Assembly: GCF_964340395.1 (NCBI RefSeq)
Contig: NC_135557.1
Location: forward strand, 11,662,046-11,726,045
DNA: 64,000 bases
Direction of reading: 5' to 3'
From: Glandiceps talaboti
Taxonomy: Eukaryota > Hemichordata > Enteropneusta > Spengelidae
Shown: positions 11,503 through 24,168 of the stretch, in pieces
Numbering within the stretch: position 1 is the stretch's first letter
How the letters are laid out: each line of letters starts with the position of its first letter
Notes under the pieces: model-generated
What the model was told of the DNA's origin: nothing
What the model saw: only the letters and a program-made list of their open reading frames with translations
Databases searched by the model: none
Made by a program: the position numbers and the translations under genes

Positions 11503-12030
11503 TGACTTGTATTGTGTACAATGCGATGTCTTTTCACATACTTTCGTTGCCAGTCAAAGATAACACAACATGTTTAATATAATAATATATCTGGAATGTG
11601 TCTACGTGCAGCGTCTGCCAATTCCAAAACAAATAATTGCTTGTAAAACGGTCTGCATACGCTGCTGGCTAGGTACACTTCGGACGGGATATCAGACTAT
11701 ACTTTGACAACTATGTGTATTAGTCATAGCAAGGTCAGATTTTGTGGACGTACGCTGCCGATTAATTTAATGTAAACTACTACCTTCGAAGGCAAATAAA
11801 AATAGCCTCGTGCAGTTCGATGATCAACTGTACGTTAGAATTCACCAAAGTAACTAGAATTAAATAAATTGTATTATAAATTGTTCGAGTTCCCCACTCT
11901 TAGTTTGAATTAGTTCCAATTTTTACAAATGAGTGAACATACCAACATTCCCTAGTAACAAACTAACCAACACTGCATGTTTTATAAATGTCCAAACGAA
12001 ATAGAATTAAAAATAATGAACATAACAGCA

Positions 12031-12038
12031 GCAGCAGT

Positions 12039-12109
<71 letters not shown>

Positions 12110-12175
12110 ATAACAACATCATCATCATCAACAACAACAACAACAACAACATCATCATCATCATCATCATCAACA
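12031..12175. repeat. (AAC)n/(ATC)n trinucleotide repeat
   Basis: Long AAC tract with interspersed ATC blocks; copy B counterpart of 3196-3266. Confidence 0.95.
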
Positions 12176-14445
12176 AGAAGCATTCACCTACAGCATTATT
12201 GGATACATGGGTGAGTGTTGTGCCATGGCAGATAGACATTTTCATTCATACATTGTGTGATTTCATTGAATATGTCATGCATGATATAGCGGCAACTAAA
12301 CACAGTTCACTGGAGTGGATGAATGAATGTGAAAACGAGGTCATGACGGTACAGGGTTCATATTTCACAATACTATATCGGCCGGTACAACACGTGGATT
12401 ATTCGTGCTATATTTTCTCCGATTTTACGGTATTTCCGCGTCGATATATAAAATTTGTGGTGATTATACGGATAAATATACCACTTATATAGGAGTGCAT
12501 TTACACACCCTCATCCTATTGTGTAGCTTTGTCACAAGACAAACAGGTGATACTTGCTCGACAGTCAATCACCTCACGCCCACACGTGGATTTTTCCCGG
12601 GGGAATTCACGGTATATTGTGTGTTGTGAATGCGAAAGTTCACAGCTTTTAAATACGGGTGTCTTTCGACTTGTAATCTAGTACTAAGGTAAGTGAAATA
12701 TCTACTACAAAACCAGCTTGCTTGATTAATGTTGACAATAGCTTTTATGTGTTGGTTTGTTACTACTGTGTATAATTTAGTCATCACGTTTTAATTTACC
12801 TGCCATAACAGGCAACAACCGGAAGTAATTTATGTAACAATACAAACTTGTTAATAGTATGCGATACTATTTGTGTATTTTTCAACGATCATTTGCCAAT
12901 GTTTTATAACATTTATCATCAACTAACTATTACAAACTACTCATTCTGCGTGTATTTGAAATATTGTGTATAAAGGTCAACATAATACCTTGACAATGTT
13001 TAATGTTTACCTTAGATACGTAGTTATAAACTGTTTAAAGTGGTAATGTGAACTAATGTCATTGGTTGTAATTATATAATTTTAATAGTTAGCAAGCGTC
13101 CGTTGAATGCAAGGAACACCAGAAAATGACTTGTGATTTACAGATGATCTTATGACAGTGTAAACATGTCAAAGGTCATAAATTCTGACTTTATTTCGTT
13201 TAATAGTATATCAAACTTCTACAACAACAAAGCATTGATCCCTCAAATCACTAATTAAAACACAGTATCCAAGAAAAAATAATGATTGCCAACAAACTCA
13301 AATGCGTACAACTATAAATAAGTTGAAATGTCTCTAAGCAACGAATACATTCCAAAAGGGTGAAAGGTCACACTTTAAAGAGTTTATCTTTAAGATGATG
13401 CATTTTAACTGGACTTGGTATATTGATTTTTTTTTCGAAATTAAGAAAAAGGCCAGTATTTTGGTACATTGGATCTTTTACATGTGATGGCTTACTTACA
13501 CATAGTGGCCACACATGTGTTTTTGTTTGTGTGAATAGTTACTACACTAGTTATTTCAAACATGGAAAAACACATATGAATAGTAACAAGAAAGAGTCAA
13601 TGTCTTTAGAACACCGTCAAATATAGGGAGATGTGCATTTCCCAGACAGAGGGTGGGATGGGGATGTGCATCCCCACTTTGTTTCTCTGATGTTTGCTGA
13701 TGTCAGCAGTCAAAATGTAAAGTATAAGGAAAATGTAACTGAATCTTGAAGTTGACCTCTAGTAGCCCCAGATAAATGACATATCAAAGATGTTACGTGG
13801 ACTGCGTCAGTTTGGTACTTTAATAAATATTGAATGAAAAGACAGTAGGTTGGACATATGATGAAAATAATAATGAATAAAAGCATATTCACATTAAGAG
13901 CAACAGATACTACACAAATAAATCATTTTCAAAATCCTCTGTTTTTATTTTGTTTAAAAATGCAATTGCTGTTAATTTCAAATTCTGATAATGGATTCCA
14001 TCACAATAATAATATGTACAACTATGTGAAGTTTGGTAATAGTATACCACTCGTCCAGATTAGTGTGCATACAGTGTGATTGGAAGTATGTAGTGTACCC
14101 ACGATTATTTAAATATTCATAAGATCAAGATAACACTACACCTTACATCAATCATACAACTACTATGCCATGCATACTTCTAAACTCCAAACTCGTGACA
14201 TTGTGGTTAGATTTTACAATTTATACAGGATTAAAATGAGATTACAACTGCAAGTAGTAAAGCAAAATTAGATTTAAACAGTATGCAATCTAAATATTGA
14301 CTTTATCTATCAAAGTAATATCTTTGACTAGAGCAGAAAAGGTTGACCTTTCTCTTGGACCCTTTCTCCAGCATCTCAACATAATGTCAGACCTAGTGAA
14401 GAATATAACATCATCAGAATTTAATGAATATTCCCCTGTAAAAGT

Positions 14446-14595
14446 AATGTATGTATGTATGTATGTATGTATGTATGTATGTATGTATGTATGCATGCAT
14501 GCATGTATGTATGTATGTATGTATGTATGTATGTATGTATGTATGTGTGTATGTGTGTATGTATGTATGTATGTATGTATGTATGTATGTATGTG
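14446..14595. repeat. (TGTA)n microsatellite
   Basis: TGTA tetramers with a short TGCA interruption, copy B counterpart of 5574-5903. Confidence 0.95.
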
Positions 14596-14801
14596 TATAT
14601 ATTTCACACTTAGGCTGTTCTGTTAGAATAACAACATGACAAAATACAGTCTTACATTTCTACACTACACTGTGGAGGTTTCTCGAATTGGCAACCCTTG
14701 CGCATCCTAGCATCGACACATGCCTGTATCAGATGTTGAAATGGAGTCCTACCTGATATATAAACACAGACTGCGAAACCTACCCACACATCACTACCGC
14801 C

Positions 14802-14854
14802 ACTACCACCACCACAACCACCACCACCACCACCACCACCACCACCACCACCAC

Positions 14855-14885
<31 letters not shown>

Positions 14886-14960
14886 TACAACTACAACAAC
14901 AACAACGACAACTTCGACAACGACGACGACGACAACAACAACAACAACAACAACAACAAG
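14802..14960. repeat. (ACC)n/(AAC)n/(GAC)n trinucleotide repeat
   Basis: Compound triplet tract, copy B counterpart of 6066-6200. Confidence 0.95.
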
Positions 14961-15502
14961 TCATAAGCAATTATTACAAGAAGCAGTGCAGTAATGGAAT
15001 AATTGTCAAACATAAATAGTGGCATTGAATATTTGGCAATAATATCGACTGGGATTTCATTTCTTTATAGTTTTATAATCTTGCCATAGTAAATGTAATC
15101 ATACACTATATTCATTTGCAAGACATATGCAGTTATTAAATTTCCCTCACATAATACACATCACGAGTTACAGATATAAAATGTCTATTACCCAGATTGA
15201 CTAGCTTCCAGACTACTACTCCGATCGACCACACTTCACTTTTCAAATTAAAGATCCACCTCGTTATAGACTTTAAAGCCATCCACTGATAAGGTAATTT
15301 TTCCTAAAGATATAATACATATATGTTAACATGGATAAATAATGATTATTTTGGGATGATTTAGAATTAAAACATTATAGCATATATATGTATTCGCAGA
15401 GCTATATCTAAGATAACTTTACAGTGATATTGAAACACATAAGCTGTACATTGTGGAAAAAGGAGACGTCACGGTTGTCTTGCAACTTAGCCAACTAATT
15501 AG

Positions 15503-15590
<88 letters not shown>

Positions 15591-15615
15591 TTGGTAGTAC
15601 TGGAACTCTTTCTTG

Positions 15616-15658
15616 GTTGTAACTCGGAGTTTCACGCATGGAGCGATCATCAGACAAC
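15616..15658 (-). ncRNA. Hammerhead ribozyme-like motif (minus strand)
   Basis: Because the element is folded back, the left arm carries the same motif on the other strand. It has CUGAUGA (15653-15647), the stem II loop UCCAU instead of GCCAU, GAAA, a short stem III, and ACAAC pairing with GUUGU. Both strands therefore encode a core-complete motif. Confidence 0.6.
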
Positions 15659-15664
15659 TCATCA

Positions 15665-15707
15665 GTTGTCTGATGATCGCGCCATGCGTGAAACTCCGAG
15701 TTACAAC
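15665..15707 (+). ncRNA. Hammerhead ribozyme-like motif (plus strand)
   Basis: The segments read in order GUUGU, CUGAUGA, UCGC-GCCAU-GCGU, GAAA, CUCCGAGU, U, ACAAC. Stem I pairs GUUGU with ACAAC (5 bp). Stem II pairs CGC with GCG, with a U-U at its base. Stem III is only 3 bp (A-U, C-G, U-A) with a tiny loop. The core residues CUGANGA and GAAA are intact. The predicted cleavage site follows the GUU triplet at 15702. The minimal stem III is typical of retroelement hammerheads that may act as dimers. Activity is inferred, not shown. Confidence 0.6.
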
Positions 15708-15793
15708 CAAGAAAGAGTTCCAGTACTACCAAAACTATTACGCTCTGCCACTGCAGTATAGAGCACTGTCTTAGCAGATTGATACTCACCGAG

Positions 15794-15881
<88 letters not shown>

Positions 15882-16504
15882 CTCGGTGAGTATCAATCTG
15901 CTAAGACAGTGCTTAGCAGTATATATATATTATGTACATGTTTTTGATTTTATAATTACTTTGACTGCCATATCGTAGAATCTGTTAGAGTTAGAAACAT
16001 ACGTGCTATAATTCAAGTTTGAAATTTTGTAGGTCATGTCATCACATAACATAATAGGTTTGCCGCAAGATATCGATGTACGATCTGATAAAGAGATAAA
16101 ATATCACATGATCGTTTTTTTTTTTTATTTGGTACTTTGGTGCTGAGCCAGTGTCATGATCCTGATAGGAGGACCATGTATTGAGAATTTAAATTACTTT
16201 CCTTCATTCATAGCCAGTTATAAACATTTACACAACTAATGAACCAAACCAAACATGCATCACCAACTGAGACACACTCCCACTTAACAAAATGAACATT
16301 AGTGAACTATTAAAGAATCTAGTGAAAGGGTTTTAACTTACCTTTTCCTAGATAGATAGATAGTTCATACCATTTGAAATGTCTAAACAAAATGATACGA
16401 TTTGTCGTTCTAATTTACTTGATATCCTACTGTCGGATGTAATTTGTTTATGTTGGCGACTGAGAAAATTTTGAAAATTTCCATAAGGTGCCAATTCCAG
16501 GATT

Positions 16505-16690
16505 TAAGTACACTGTGGATCTTTAACTTTCTGTCCTGGTTTGTCCTGGTTTGTTTTTGTTTTTTTCAGTGTACGCAATCTTGCAACAGGTTCCTTTGTT
16601 GGAACAGTGGTAATGCACTGAAAATGTGCCTGTATATGACAGATTAATAAATAAATAAATAAATAAATAAATAAATGGAGAACAATAAAG
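16505..16690. mobile_element. SINE-like insertion with (AAAT)n tail
   Basis: Copy A is continuous across this point inside the hinge exon region. Copy B has about 185 extra bases ending in GATTAATAAATAAATAAAT.... The same tail type occurs at about 54288-54310, after a different body. An A-rich tetranucleotide tail suggests a retroposed short element. No A/B box was identified. Confidence 0.45.
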
Positions 16691-17340
16691 AACAAGCTAT
16701 TTATAATTGTTGACACAGTTTCAGATCCTGTCAGTACACAATCAGTTTCTATTCATGCTAAGAACAATTCAAATTATTTGAATTCCCGATACATATAGTA
16801 CCAGTAAAGCGTAACATCCACGGCTGCTTTCTACTGTTCATATTACAAAATACATGCAAGCCTAAATTAAATTAAGAAGCAAACAAACATACGATTTAGT
16901 GATAAACGCAATGTCCTACTAATTCACCGTTAAATGTGGCTTACCAGTAATTAATACTCACCAATCTCCTTTGTCAGACAACGAGTATTTAAATAACATT
17001 TTCATGACCTTTAAGGACAGCATTATTTATTTTCTCTCAAAATCATCATAGCGCCTGGATTGTCGTATGGAAAAAATAGGTATACAACAACTACAATAGA
17101 TAACACAAGACATATAAAACACTTCCAAGGCATCTTCATCTAGAACAAAGCAACGCGTGTTCAAAGAGACTGAAAAAATCATGTAATGTATCGAGAGTGA
17201 ATGACTAAAGTAGTTTAAGATTACAAGGTTCCACTTTATGTGCTAAATACATGTTCCCCATAATTAAGTTAATATTGAGATATGAGTGCTTGCTATTAGG
17301 TATTTTGGCAAAGTAAATGAAGGACAGGCTTGCAGAAATA

Positions 17341-17517
17341 AAAAAGTTGGGAGGTGTACAGACGTTCAGACAGACAGACAGATCTAACACCAACAGACCA
17401 GGCAGATGGTAAGCTACCAATTCAGCAGTATAGCCAGCCCTTCAGTCAGTCAATCAGTCAGTCAGTCAGTCAGTCAGTCAGTCAGACAGACAGACAGACA
17501 TACATACATACATACAT
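17341..17517. repeat. (CAGA)n/(CAGT)n/(CATA)n microsatellite at a deletion junction
   Basis: Tetranucleotide tract in copy B. Sequence to its left aligns with copy A near 8270-8350 and sequence to its right aligns with copy A near 9640-9720, so the intervening exons are gone. Confidence 0.85.
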
Positions 17518-19224
17518 TAAGTAATCGTTTACATATCCTATCTCCGTGCACAACATGTAAAGACAAACTCACTGAGTCATATATGATTGATAATGTTGGC
17601 GGTCTGTTAGACACTTAAACAGAAAAATCAAACTCACCAAGTTTCTTGTAACGGATAACACATATGACAATTGAAACCATGGATATTAATACTACAGCTC
17701 CAGCTATGCATGTATAAATTATCACCGGAGTTGACATCTGAAGAACAGTAGACCTAGTTACTACACAAATGAAATGTTATAGAAATCACGTTTGTAAGCT
17801 ATACAATGTCGTGTTTTTTTATATACTCATCAGAACGAGATATAAGTCTGTGCATATTTTTGACTAAACACTGATGATATTTTGACGAAAAGTTTAACTC
17901 GGTCGGTAACTTGATTAGTCCGAGCAAATATCTATGTTATAGCTTTTGATGTTGGTTTGTTATTTTCTAATTTTGTTCAAACATTACTTACAGTGTAAGC
18001 GCGTTATAAACCTCGGTGCATTCACATCAATATTGTACGAATGGATAACTCGATGCAAAGAATCAAGAGCTAACTAGTATTATATTGGTAGTTTTTCATA
18101 CTGTAATTTGCTGAAAAATACTTACCGCTATTTTTTGATATTATTTCCTAAAGCAGTCCAGGGATTAGAATGTTCACCTTCCATAACTACCAATCAAGAT
18201 ATTTTGACAACATATAGACATAAGTCGTGTTTTTAGAAATCAAAATTCTGCAAGAATTACGTGGGAAATAATCACCCTCATTCATTCATTCTGGGTGTAA
18301 ACTGGCGATATAGGATAGGGAATATTGTAGGCAGTCATTAAAGAAGGCCCGCAATATCTGATGACATATTCTAATTGTTGTACTGCAGACTAACTTATGG
18401 CCTCAGCGAGTGGTATATGATGTGAACAAACTATGTAATATATATTGTCAGTATCCATGTGTCAACAAGATCGTGTACTTTTTATGAAAAATGTAAACGA
18501 TAAACCGAAACAGTTGACATAAAAAGAATATACGAATGTGTTTATTTAGTTACTTTGTTTTACTGTCATCGTATTTAGTGTTATGTCTCTTAACCTTTAT
18601 GGAAAAATTTATCAAATAAAAATTTGTGTCCATCAAATGTAGCCATACATATATGATAGTATAAATAATGGAGATAGCTGTGGACCTACAGTTAGAAATA
18701 ATGGTGCACACCCGTTTTCTATAACCAAACTAAGTCTGTGATAGCATTGAACAAATTTAGTGAAATCATTTCTCGCTTCTCGTTTTCTGAAAGACAGTTG
18801 TAACACTTGTTTATTTCATTAACTTACCTTTTGAAAATTAGAACCTTAATAATAATACAGTATAGCTTTAGCCTGTCGACGTATATAATGACGAACAAGT
18901 GCTATGACAACGGTTATATATTTGGTGGATTTTTATTCATTTAACCAAATCATCTGTTCATTGGATTCATTAACCAGATTAAAATTAATTCATCAGACTT
19001 TATATGACACATGCGCTTTGTTATCACCAATGCATGTACTAGATTATATTGAATTTGAAGCTTGTATTCTTGAGATATATGCTATTTACAGTAATCAAAT
19101 AATTACGTAAATGTATCATTGATATTCACTGCATTTTATCAAAACACACATAGCTGTAGCAAAAAAAATAAACGTGTACCAAATACCTTTTTTTTTAACT
19201 GAGGCGTTCTTGAGTAAACGATGT

Positions 19225-19294
19225 CACATACATACATACATACATACATACATACATACATACATACATACATACATACATACATACATACATA
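19225..19294. repeat. (CATA)n microsatellite
   Basis: Uninterrupted CATA tetramers. Confidence 0.95.
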
Positions 19295-19811
19295 GTTATT
19301 AGTTTATCATAGTTAATTTATTCACTGTACTATTTCGATATAGATACTACAAGCATAAGACAGTTGTACTGCTAACATAAGTTTGACATATAAAAAGGTC
19401 ACTAAGTACAGAAAGTCAACAATGGCAGATGGCACACAGAACTGGTGCCGAAACACTGAACAGTTTAAAACTTTAAACAATGGATGGGGGAAAGTTATAA
19501 CGAGCATTTTGAGAATATCGATGGTTGTAGATTTTAAGTAGTACATAGGCCTCACGTTGTATCTCACCACAACTACAAATACGCACTTAAGAGGTACGAA
19601 GTTGCGAAAAGTTTAATTCCTCGAGGTTCTGATAATGTACATAAATGGTCGTCATGTACATTAAAGATAACCAAGTCCGGATTAATCGCTGTTCTGTAGG
19701 ACATAACCTTTGAGCGAATTTCAAATTGTATACATGATGTAATATCTACCATATGGTCTCCAACACTTTCTTTACTGGATCTGTATAGATACATGAAAGC
19801 TTTAGTTTTTT

Positions 19812-19893
19812 GCATACATACATACATACATACATACATACATACATACATACATGCATACATGCATACATACATGCATGCATACATGCATAC
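19812..19893. repeat. (CATA)n microsatellite with CATG variants
   Basis: CATA tetramers changing to CATG toward the right end. Confidence 0.95.
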
Positions 19894-20436
19894 ATCCTTG
19901 CATATTTCTAAGCATAAACTTCGTATATCATGTACAATAGCTATAGTTCAGAATTTGTAATTCCAACTATGAGTGTATGACCAAACGTCGATGGCTTTGA
20001 CCTTACATGAGGCATTCAGTTTAAAAGTGGTTGCTGTTGAAGATTTCATCTATTTCGTTTTATATTAAATTCTTTAGACGTTGATTCATTTACTTTCAAT
20101 TTCTCTCCTCAAGAACATTTGTGGTTCTGTTATGTTCGATTCAGTGTTTCCCTGTGAATGATCAGTTTATTTAACCTAATTTAAAAAATATATATATTTA
20201 TTATCGGGGGGGGGGGGGTCTTTAATAAGTAATAAGTATTAATATCACACACATACATCCCACACAAAAACAACACACAACAAACACGGCGTCCACATCA
20301 CATCCATAACATAGAATCCTGGAATTCAATCATTGAATTATGTCATCGTTTTTCTTATAATTTCTTTTAAGCGTGAATTAAGACCAGATTTGAACTTAAT
20401 GCTTCACGTTGGAAGAAAGCCATAGATTTGGGGGCA

Positions 20437-20592
20437 TTATAATATAATATAATATAATATAATATAATATAATATAATATAATATAATATAATATAATAT
20501 AATATAATATAATGAAATATAATATAATATAATATTATATTATATTATATAATATTATATAATATTATATAATATAATATAATATAATAATA
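20437..20592. repeat. (AATAT)n pentanucleotide tract
   Basis: About 30 copies of an AATAT-type pentamer; the right third inverts phase (ATATT/TATAT), giving a self-complementary tract. Confidence 0.95.
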
Positions 20593-21158
20593 TAACTTTA
20601 TTCTATTTCCATAAAAAATCATCGGAAATTGGTTTTCCACAGGCACTTTTTTAAAAAGAGGTGAATAGGAAAGCAAACAATGAATAAAAAGTAGCTCAGA
20701 AAATGCAAGTGAAAAGTAAAAGCAAAAGATAAAATGTATGTAACACATCAAAGATACAAAATACACAAAATCCTAAAAAAAAATACAATACTGAGTTAAA
20801 CATTTCACTAAAACAAATGGTTAGATATTTAAGGACCGGTTTAAGATGTGAATCGCGGAGATCATGATTTTGTGTACGAAGGTGCATAGATTTATTTGAA
20901 GGCTATAGACTTAGCTTCAAGTTTTGAATGGGCATGCTTATTTAACCAGCGTTTCTGATTTGTGTAGTTATGAATGGTCTTCTTTGGAACACTGTAATCA
21001 ACATGTATTATACAAGAAACTATATGAAATATGAAGCTCGCATAGTTAACATATTGCCAGATTATGAAAAAAATAATTGATTATGCAAATAAACCATATA
21101 GCTTCTAAGTTGCACCATTAAACTGTAACATCACGCATGTCTTTACGACCAGTACATT

Positions 21159-22334
21159 TATTACTACTGATCTTCGCACACAGCTGATAGACCAAGTAAT
21201 AACACCCGAATCACTCTCATATCTCGTATCCGACTCAACTTCTGTATGTACGTACCAGGATCACACTTGAACTTTAAAGGGAATTAGCTCAGACTACACA
21301 CAGTGTTTAAAGATCTACACTGGAAAACAAGGCAAGCACCCAGCATAGTGCCTCGTTCATTGACTTCCCGCGAAGCCAAGTCTCTTACCAAAATCTGAAG
21401 TGCCTGTCCCCAGTGTACTTTTATTGTGACGTCCTTAAAGTCTAAATATACATAACGCATGGCCAATGGCCAAATAATTAATGCACTCCATATAGAGTTT
21501 TCATGGGCGTTATAATGCCCTAAAAGTAATTTTAAAACATTGATGAATGATCACTATGAATCCTAGATATTTATGAAATGCAGACCGTCGTCTCATGTAT
21601 TCGAGTATGCTTGGAATCCTGTGTGGTCTAAATCCGATATCCTTGAGACAGTCTATTGACCTTTCAGTCAAACTAGGACATGCGATGTTGTTAAAATATT
21701 AAGTTTACTGAAATATAAATATGTCATCTGTGACACTTTCCCCTCTTTCCAAAATTTGTAACGCCCTCGTTACAGACTAAAATATCTAAAAAAATAATTT
21801 ACCCTTCATAAATGAAAATTGAAAAGTCTTAGAAGTAATTAATGCTGTTTCGTATGAAGTGTTAGAAATGTAAAATTTATACGACCCTTGAAAACTAAGA
21901 TTGCTAAAATCTCAAATTCCGAACCAGATATACTTGTTTCGTCAACATGTACTTTAATGAATAAATGACATCAAAGAGAGACATCACAGATAATTAGAAA
22001 ATTGAATTGTAGAATAATTATATCCTGAGTTGGCTATTGAATTGTGTACTTCTCAATCACATCACAAACATACGTTCGACTGGCCAGTCTTTTTCAATCA
22101 TTCACACAATCATACTGATCGATATGACCATCCATAACATACTGTTCGGGCCCCCTCTATTTTCATTAACACTACCAGACAAGTACAGTCATCAATATAA
22201 TTCTCAGGTCTAAAGAACTTTGCTAGGAATTTTATATCTGCAGCATTTAAAAGTTGAACATAAAGAAATATAAATATAAGAATGTTTTAATGTTGACCAA
22301 GTTATACCCGATTCATCGTGTACATAACTAAATT
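21159..22334. repeat. 1.18 kb direct repeat, left copy (LTR-like)
   Basis: Matches 24169-25344 base for base at a constant 3010-base offset; I noticed only one difference (21195 G against 24205 A). The boundaries do not show the usual TG...CA, and no primer-binding site or polypurine tract was evident beside them. A 60-residue open frame on the minus strand is repeated in both copies but is not a recognised protein. Confidence 0.9.
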
Positions 22335-24168
22335 ATAACATAAGTATTCCTATCTGAAAGGAATGTAGGTATCTGTCTCGTAAAATCAAATGATGACATT
22401 AAATATCTATGCTATGAATAAATATTAACTCTTAAATATTTCATCACGCCAATATTGAAAATTGTCACTGACAAATGGTCAGCATGCCATATTCGTGATC
22501 ATTTTCCAAATTGAATCTTTAACTGCAGACGAAATCAATATTATGAAAAAATGGTGTAGCATAAAAGTGTGTGATAAACTATTTATGTCATTGACGTCGT
22601 CTGTGTTTAGTGAAGTCAAAATTAACCAGTCAATGTTATTCAAGTAATCTAAGTCCAGTAACTTGTGATTTCACCCTGATATCAGCTATCAAGAACACTG
22701 ACCTAAATGTATTGTCTTACAGCTATCCTTAAGTTACACTAACTAATCAGCTGTTACAGTCATCAAGAGAAGTCAGTTGCGCCAACACAATCATTGTCGT
22801 GTAAGAAACCCTACGTCATTATTTAAACATTACAGGCATCTTAGCTGTTCATCCATGTTTAAAATTTGACATCTTCAGTATGTTAACGACTTGTACAGAA
22901 CTAATAAGACCATTAATATTAATCCAATAAGTCAATTTAGTTTTCATTACAAGTAACCTGATTGACCATAAGTAGGTTGGCAATTTTCTCATTGCAATTC
23001 AATATACCCTTTGAATCTATACCACTAGAAATTATGCACGCAGCTCAAGTGATAATGGTCCTTTCTGAGGAATTTCATAAATTCTTGCGGAATTTGAAAG
23101 GAAATTTGTATAGACATTAACACAGCTCATTTCGGTCGGATCTCTGTTTTACACTCAATATTTGAAAATCAAATATTTATCTTGTACTGCAGATTCAATA
23201 AAATACTATATCAACATGGTTCCTTCCTTTACTGTAGGAACTTTAAATCACACAGTCATACTCAACGTGTGAGCAACGCATTTATCTGTAGCGTTTTCCG
23301 CTCACTACAACTCAGAGTCAACAAAACTTCGAGGAGTTTCCTATACTCCATACTTCAAGAAATATCCTTATTAAAACTAAAATTTTCTCCATAGATAAAT
23401 CAATAATATTCTTCCTGCTTGTACGCGACCATTGAGATGTAAAACAGCATCACTGAAATGGTTGTGGTAAGAAAATAGATTTCAAAAAGTGTTCATCGTC
23501 AAACTAAATCGAACATACAATTATTATTTCTCATGATTAGCTTTGTACACAGTAACAAACTCGCTGATCGTGAATAAAAATGAATTGAGCAATAATAATA
23601 ATGTCAATCTTTAAAAAAAAATTACTACCGTATGATTAATGAGTTCTTTGTCCGTCAAAAGTCTTAAATATGTATTTCACATGCAAACTGCTGCGTTCTG
23701 TATAAGCGTCCGATATCTTTTTGTTGAAAATTAAAGTGTTCTTCATACTCGTGCTTGTAGCAATCGAATGTCAGCTGGTCGCGTTGATGGCTTCACTTCA
23801 AAGTTTGTCATAGTCTTTATCGTTGTCTCGTTATTCAAAATTCCACGCTTTCAGACACATTCTCTCCTTCTGCAATGTTACATTCCGTTACTGCAATGTT
23901 ATCAGTTCTAGTTCGTGTAGCATTCCCACCATTTGGAACATAATCGTTAAAGTTTCCTTTCGAAAAGTTCTTGAATCTTCTCTGCATCCCTTTTTGTACA
24001 AACTTTTTCTTCTCATGCATCATTGTTTCTTCGTTACAGTGTTAATTTGTTTTACTCACCCAGTGGGGTTGTGTTTTTCTTCTTAAAGGTTGTCGGTAAG
24101 TCTTCGTAAGGTTCAAACTTGGTTCATTATACACACAAATGGTTGTTCAAGCCCCGGATCTCCATCAA
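22335..24168. other. Interior between the 1.18 kb direct repeats
   Basis: About 1.83 kb without a recognisable gag, protease, reverse transcriptase or integrase frame. If the flanking repeats are LTRs, this would be a non-autonomous element; otherwise it is simply the spacer of a duplication. Confidence 0.5.

Larger units (their letters stand above)
15502..15926. mobile_element. (TA)n-bounded foldback element with hammerhead-like motifs
   Basis: A (TA)n tract (15502-15586) is followed by a near-perfect inverted repeat. The left arm is about 15587-15654 and the right arm about 15669-15735, with a short palindromic loop. Next come a unique ~40 bases, then a second inverted repeat (15763-15799 with 15876-15912) around another (TA)n tract. 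The same units occur at 52494-52607, so this is a dispersed family. Hammerhead-type self-cleaving RNAs are known from Penelope-like elements and from retrozymes; assignment to either is inference. No reverse transcriptase frame is present, so this copy would be non-autonomous. Confidence 0.7.
14290..18215 (-). pseudogene. Decayed receptor-kinase pseudogene (copy B)
   Basis: Recognisable relics of the copy A exons occur in the same order. They are terminal exon near 14290-14392 (ending DITLIDKVNI, stop), alpha-G near 14655-14755, WMALKS/SEVWSIG near 15191-15302, catalytic loop near 15964-16095, hinge near 16344-16505, alpha-C near 16965-17070, membrane exon 17638-17760, and ectodomain piece near 18125-18215. 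Lesions read directly: a 1-bp deletion in the catalytic-loop exon after HRYLAA gives a stop; a 4-bp TATC expansion at the end of the hinge exon gives a frameshift and stop; the alpha-C exon has lost its acceptor AG and has an in-frame stop; the ectodomain piece has a 2-bp deletion and stop. Both juxtamembrane exons and the N-lobe exon are missing altogether. HRY is already present, so catalytic loss preceded the duplication. Confidence 0.85.
11503..18420. repeat. Tandem segmental duplication, copy B
   Basis: Second copy of the unit at 2728-10590, in the same orientation. It differs by many substitutions, length changes in microsatellites, a SINE-like insertion near 16505-16690, insertion of the foldback element near 15587-15926, and loss of about 850 bases near 17517. 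Confidence 0.85.
18421..21158. other. Non-coding region
   Basis: No exon with recognisable protein content or paired splice signals was seen. It contains (CATA)n tracts, a G homopolymer near 20206-20217 and the pentanucleotide tract at 20437-20592. Confidence 0.5.
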
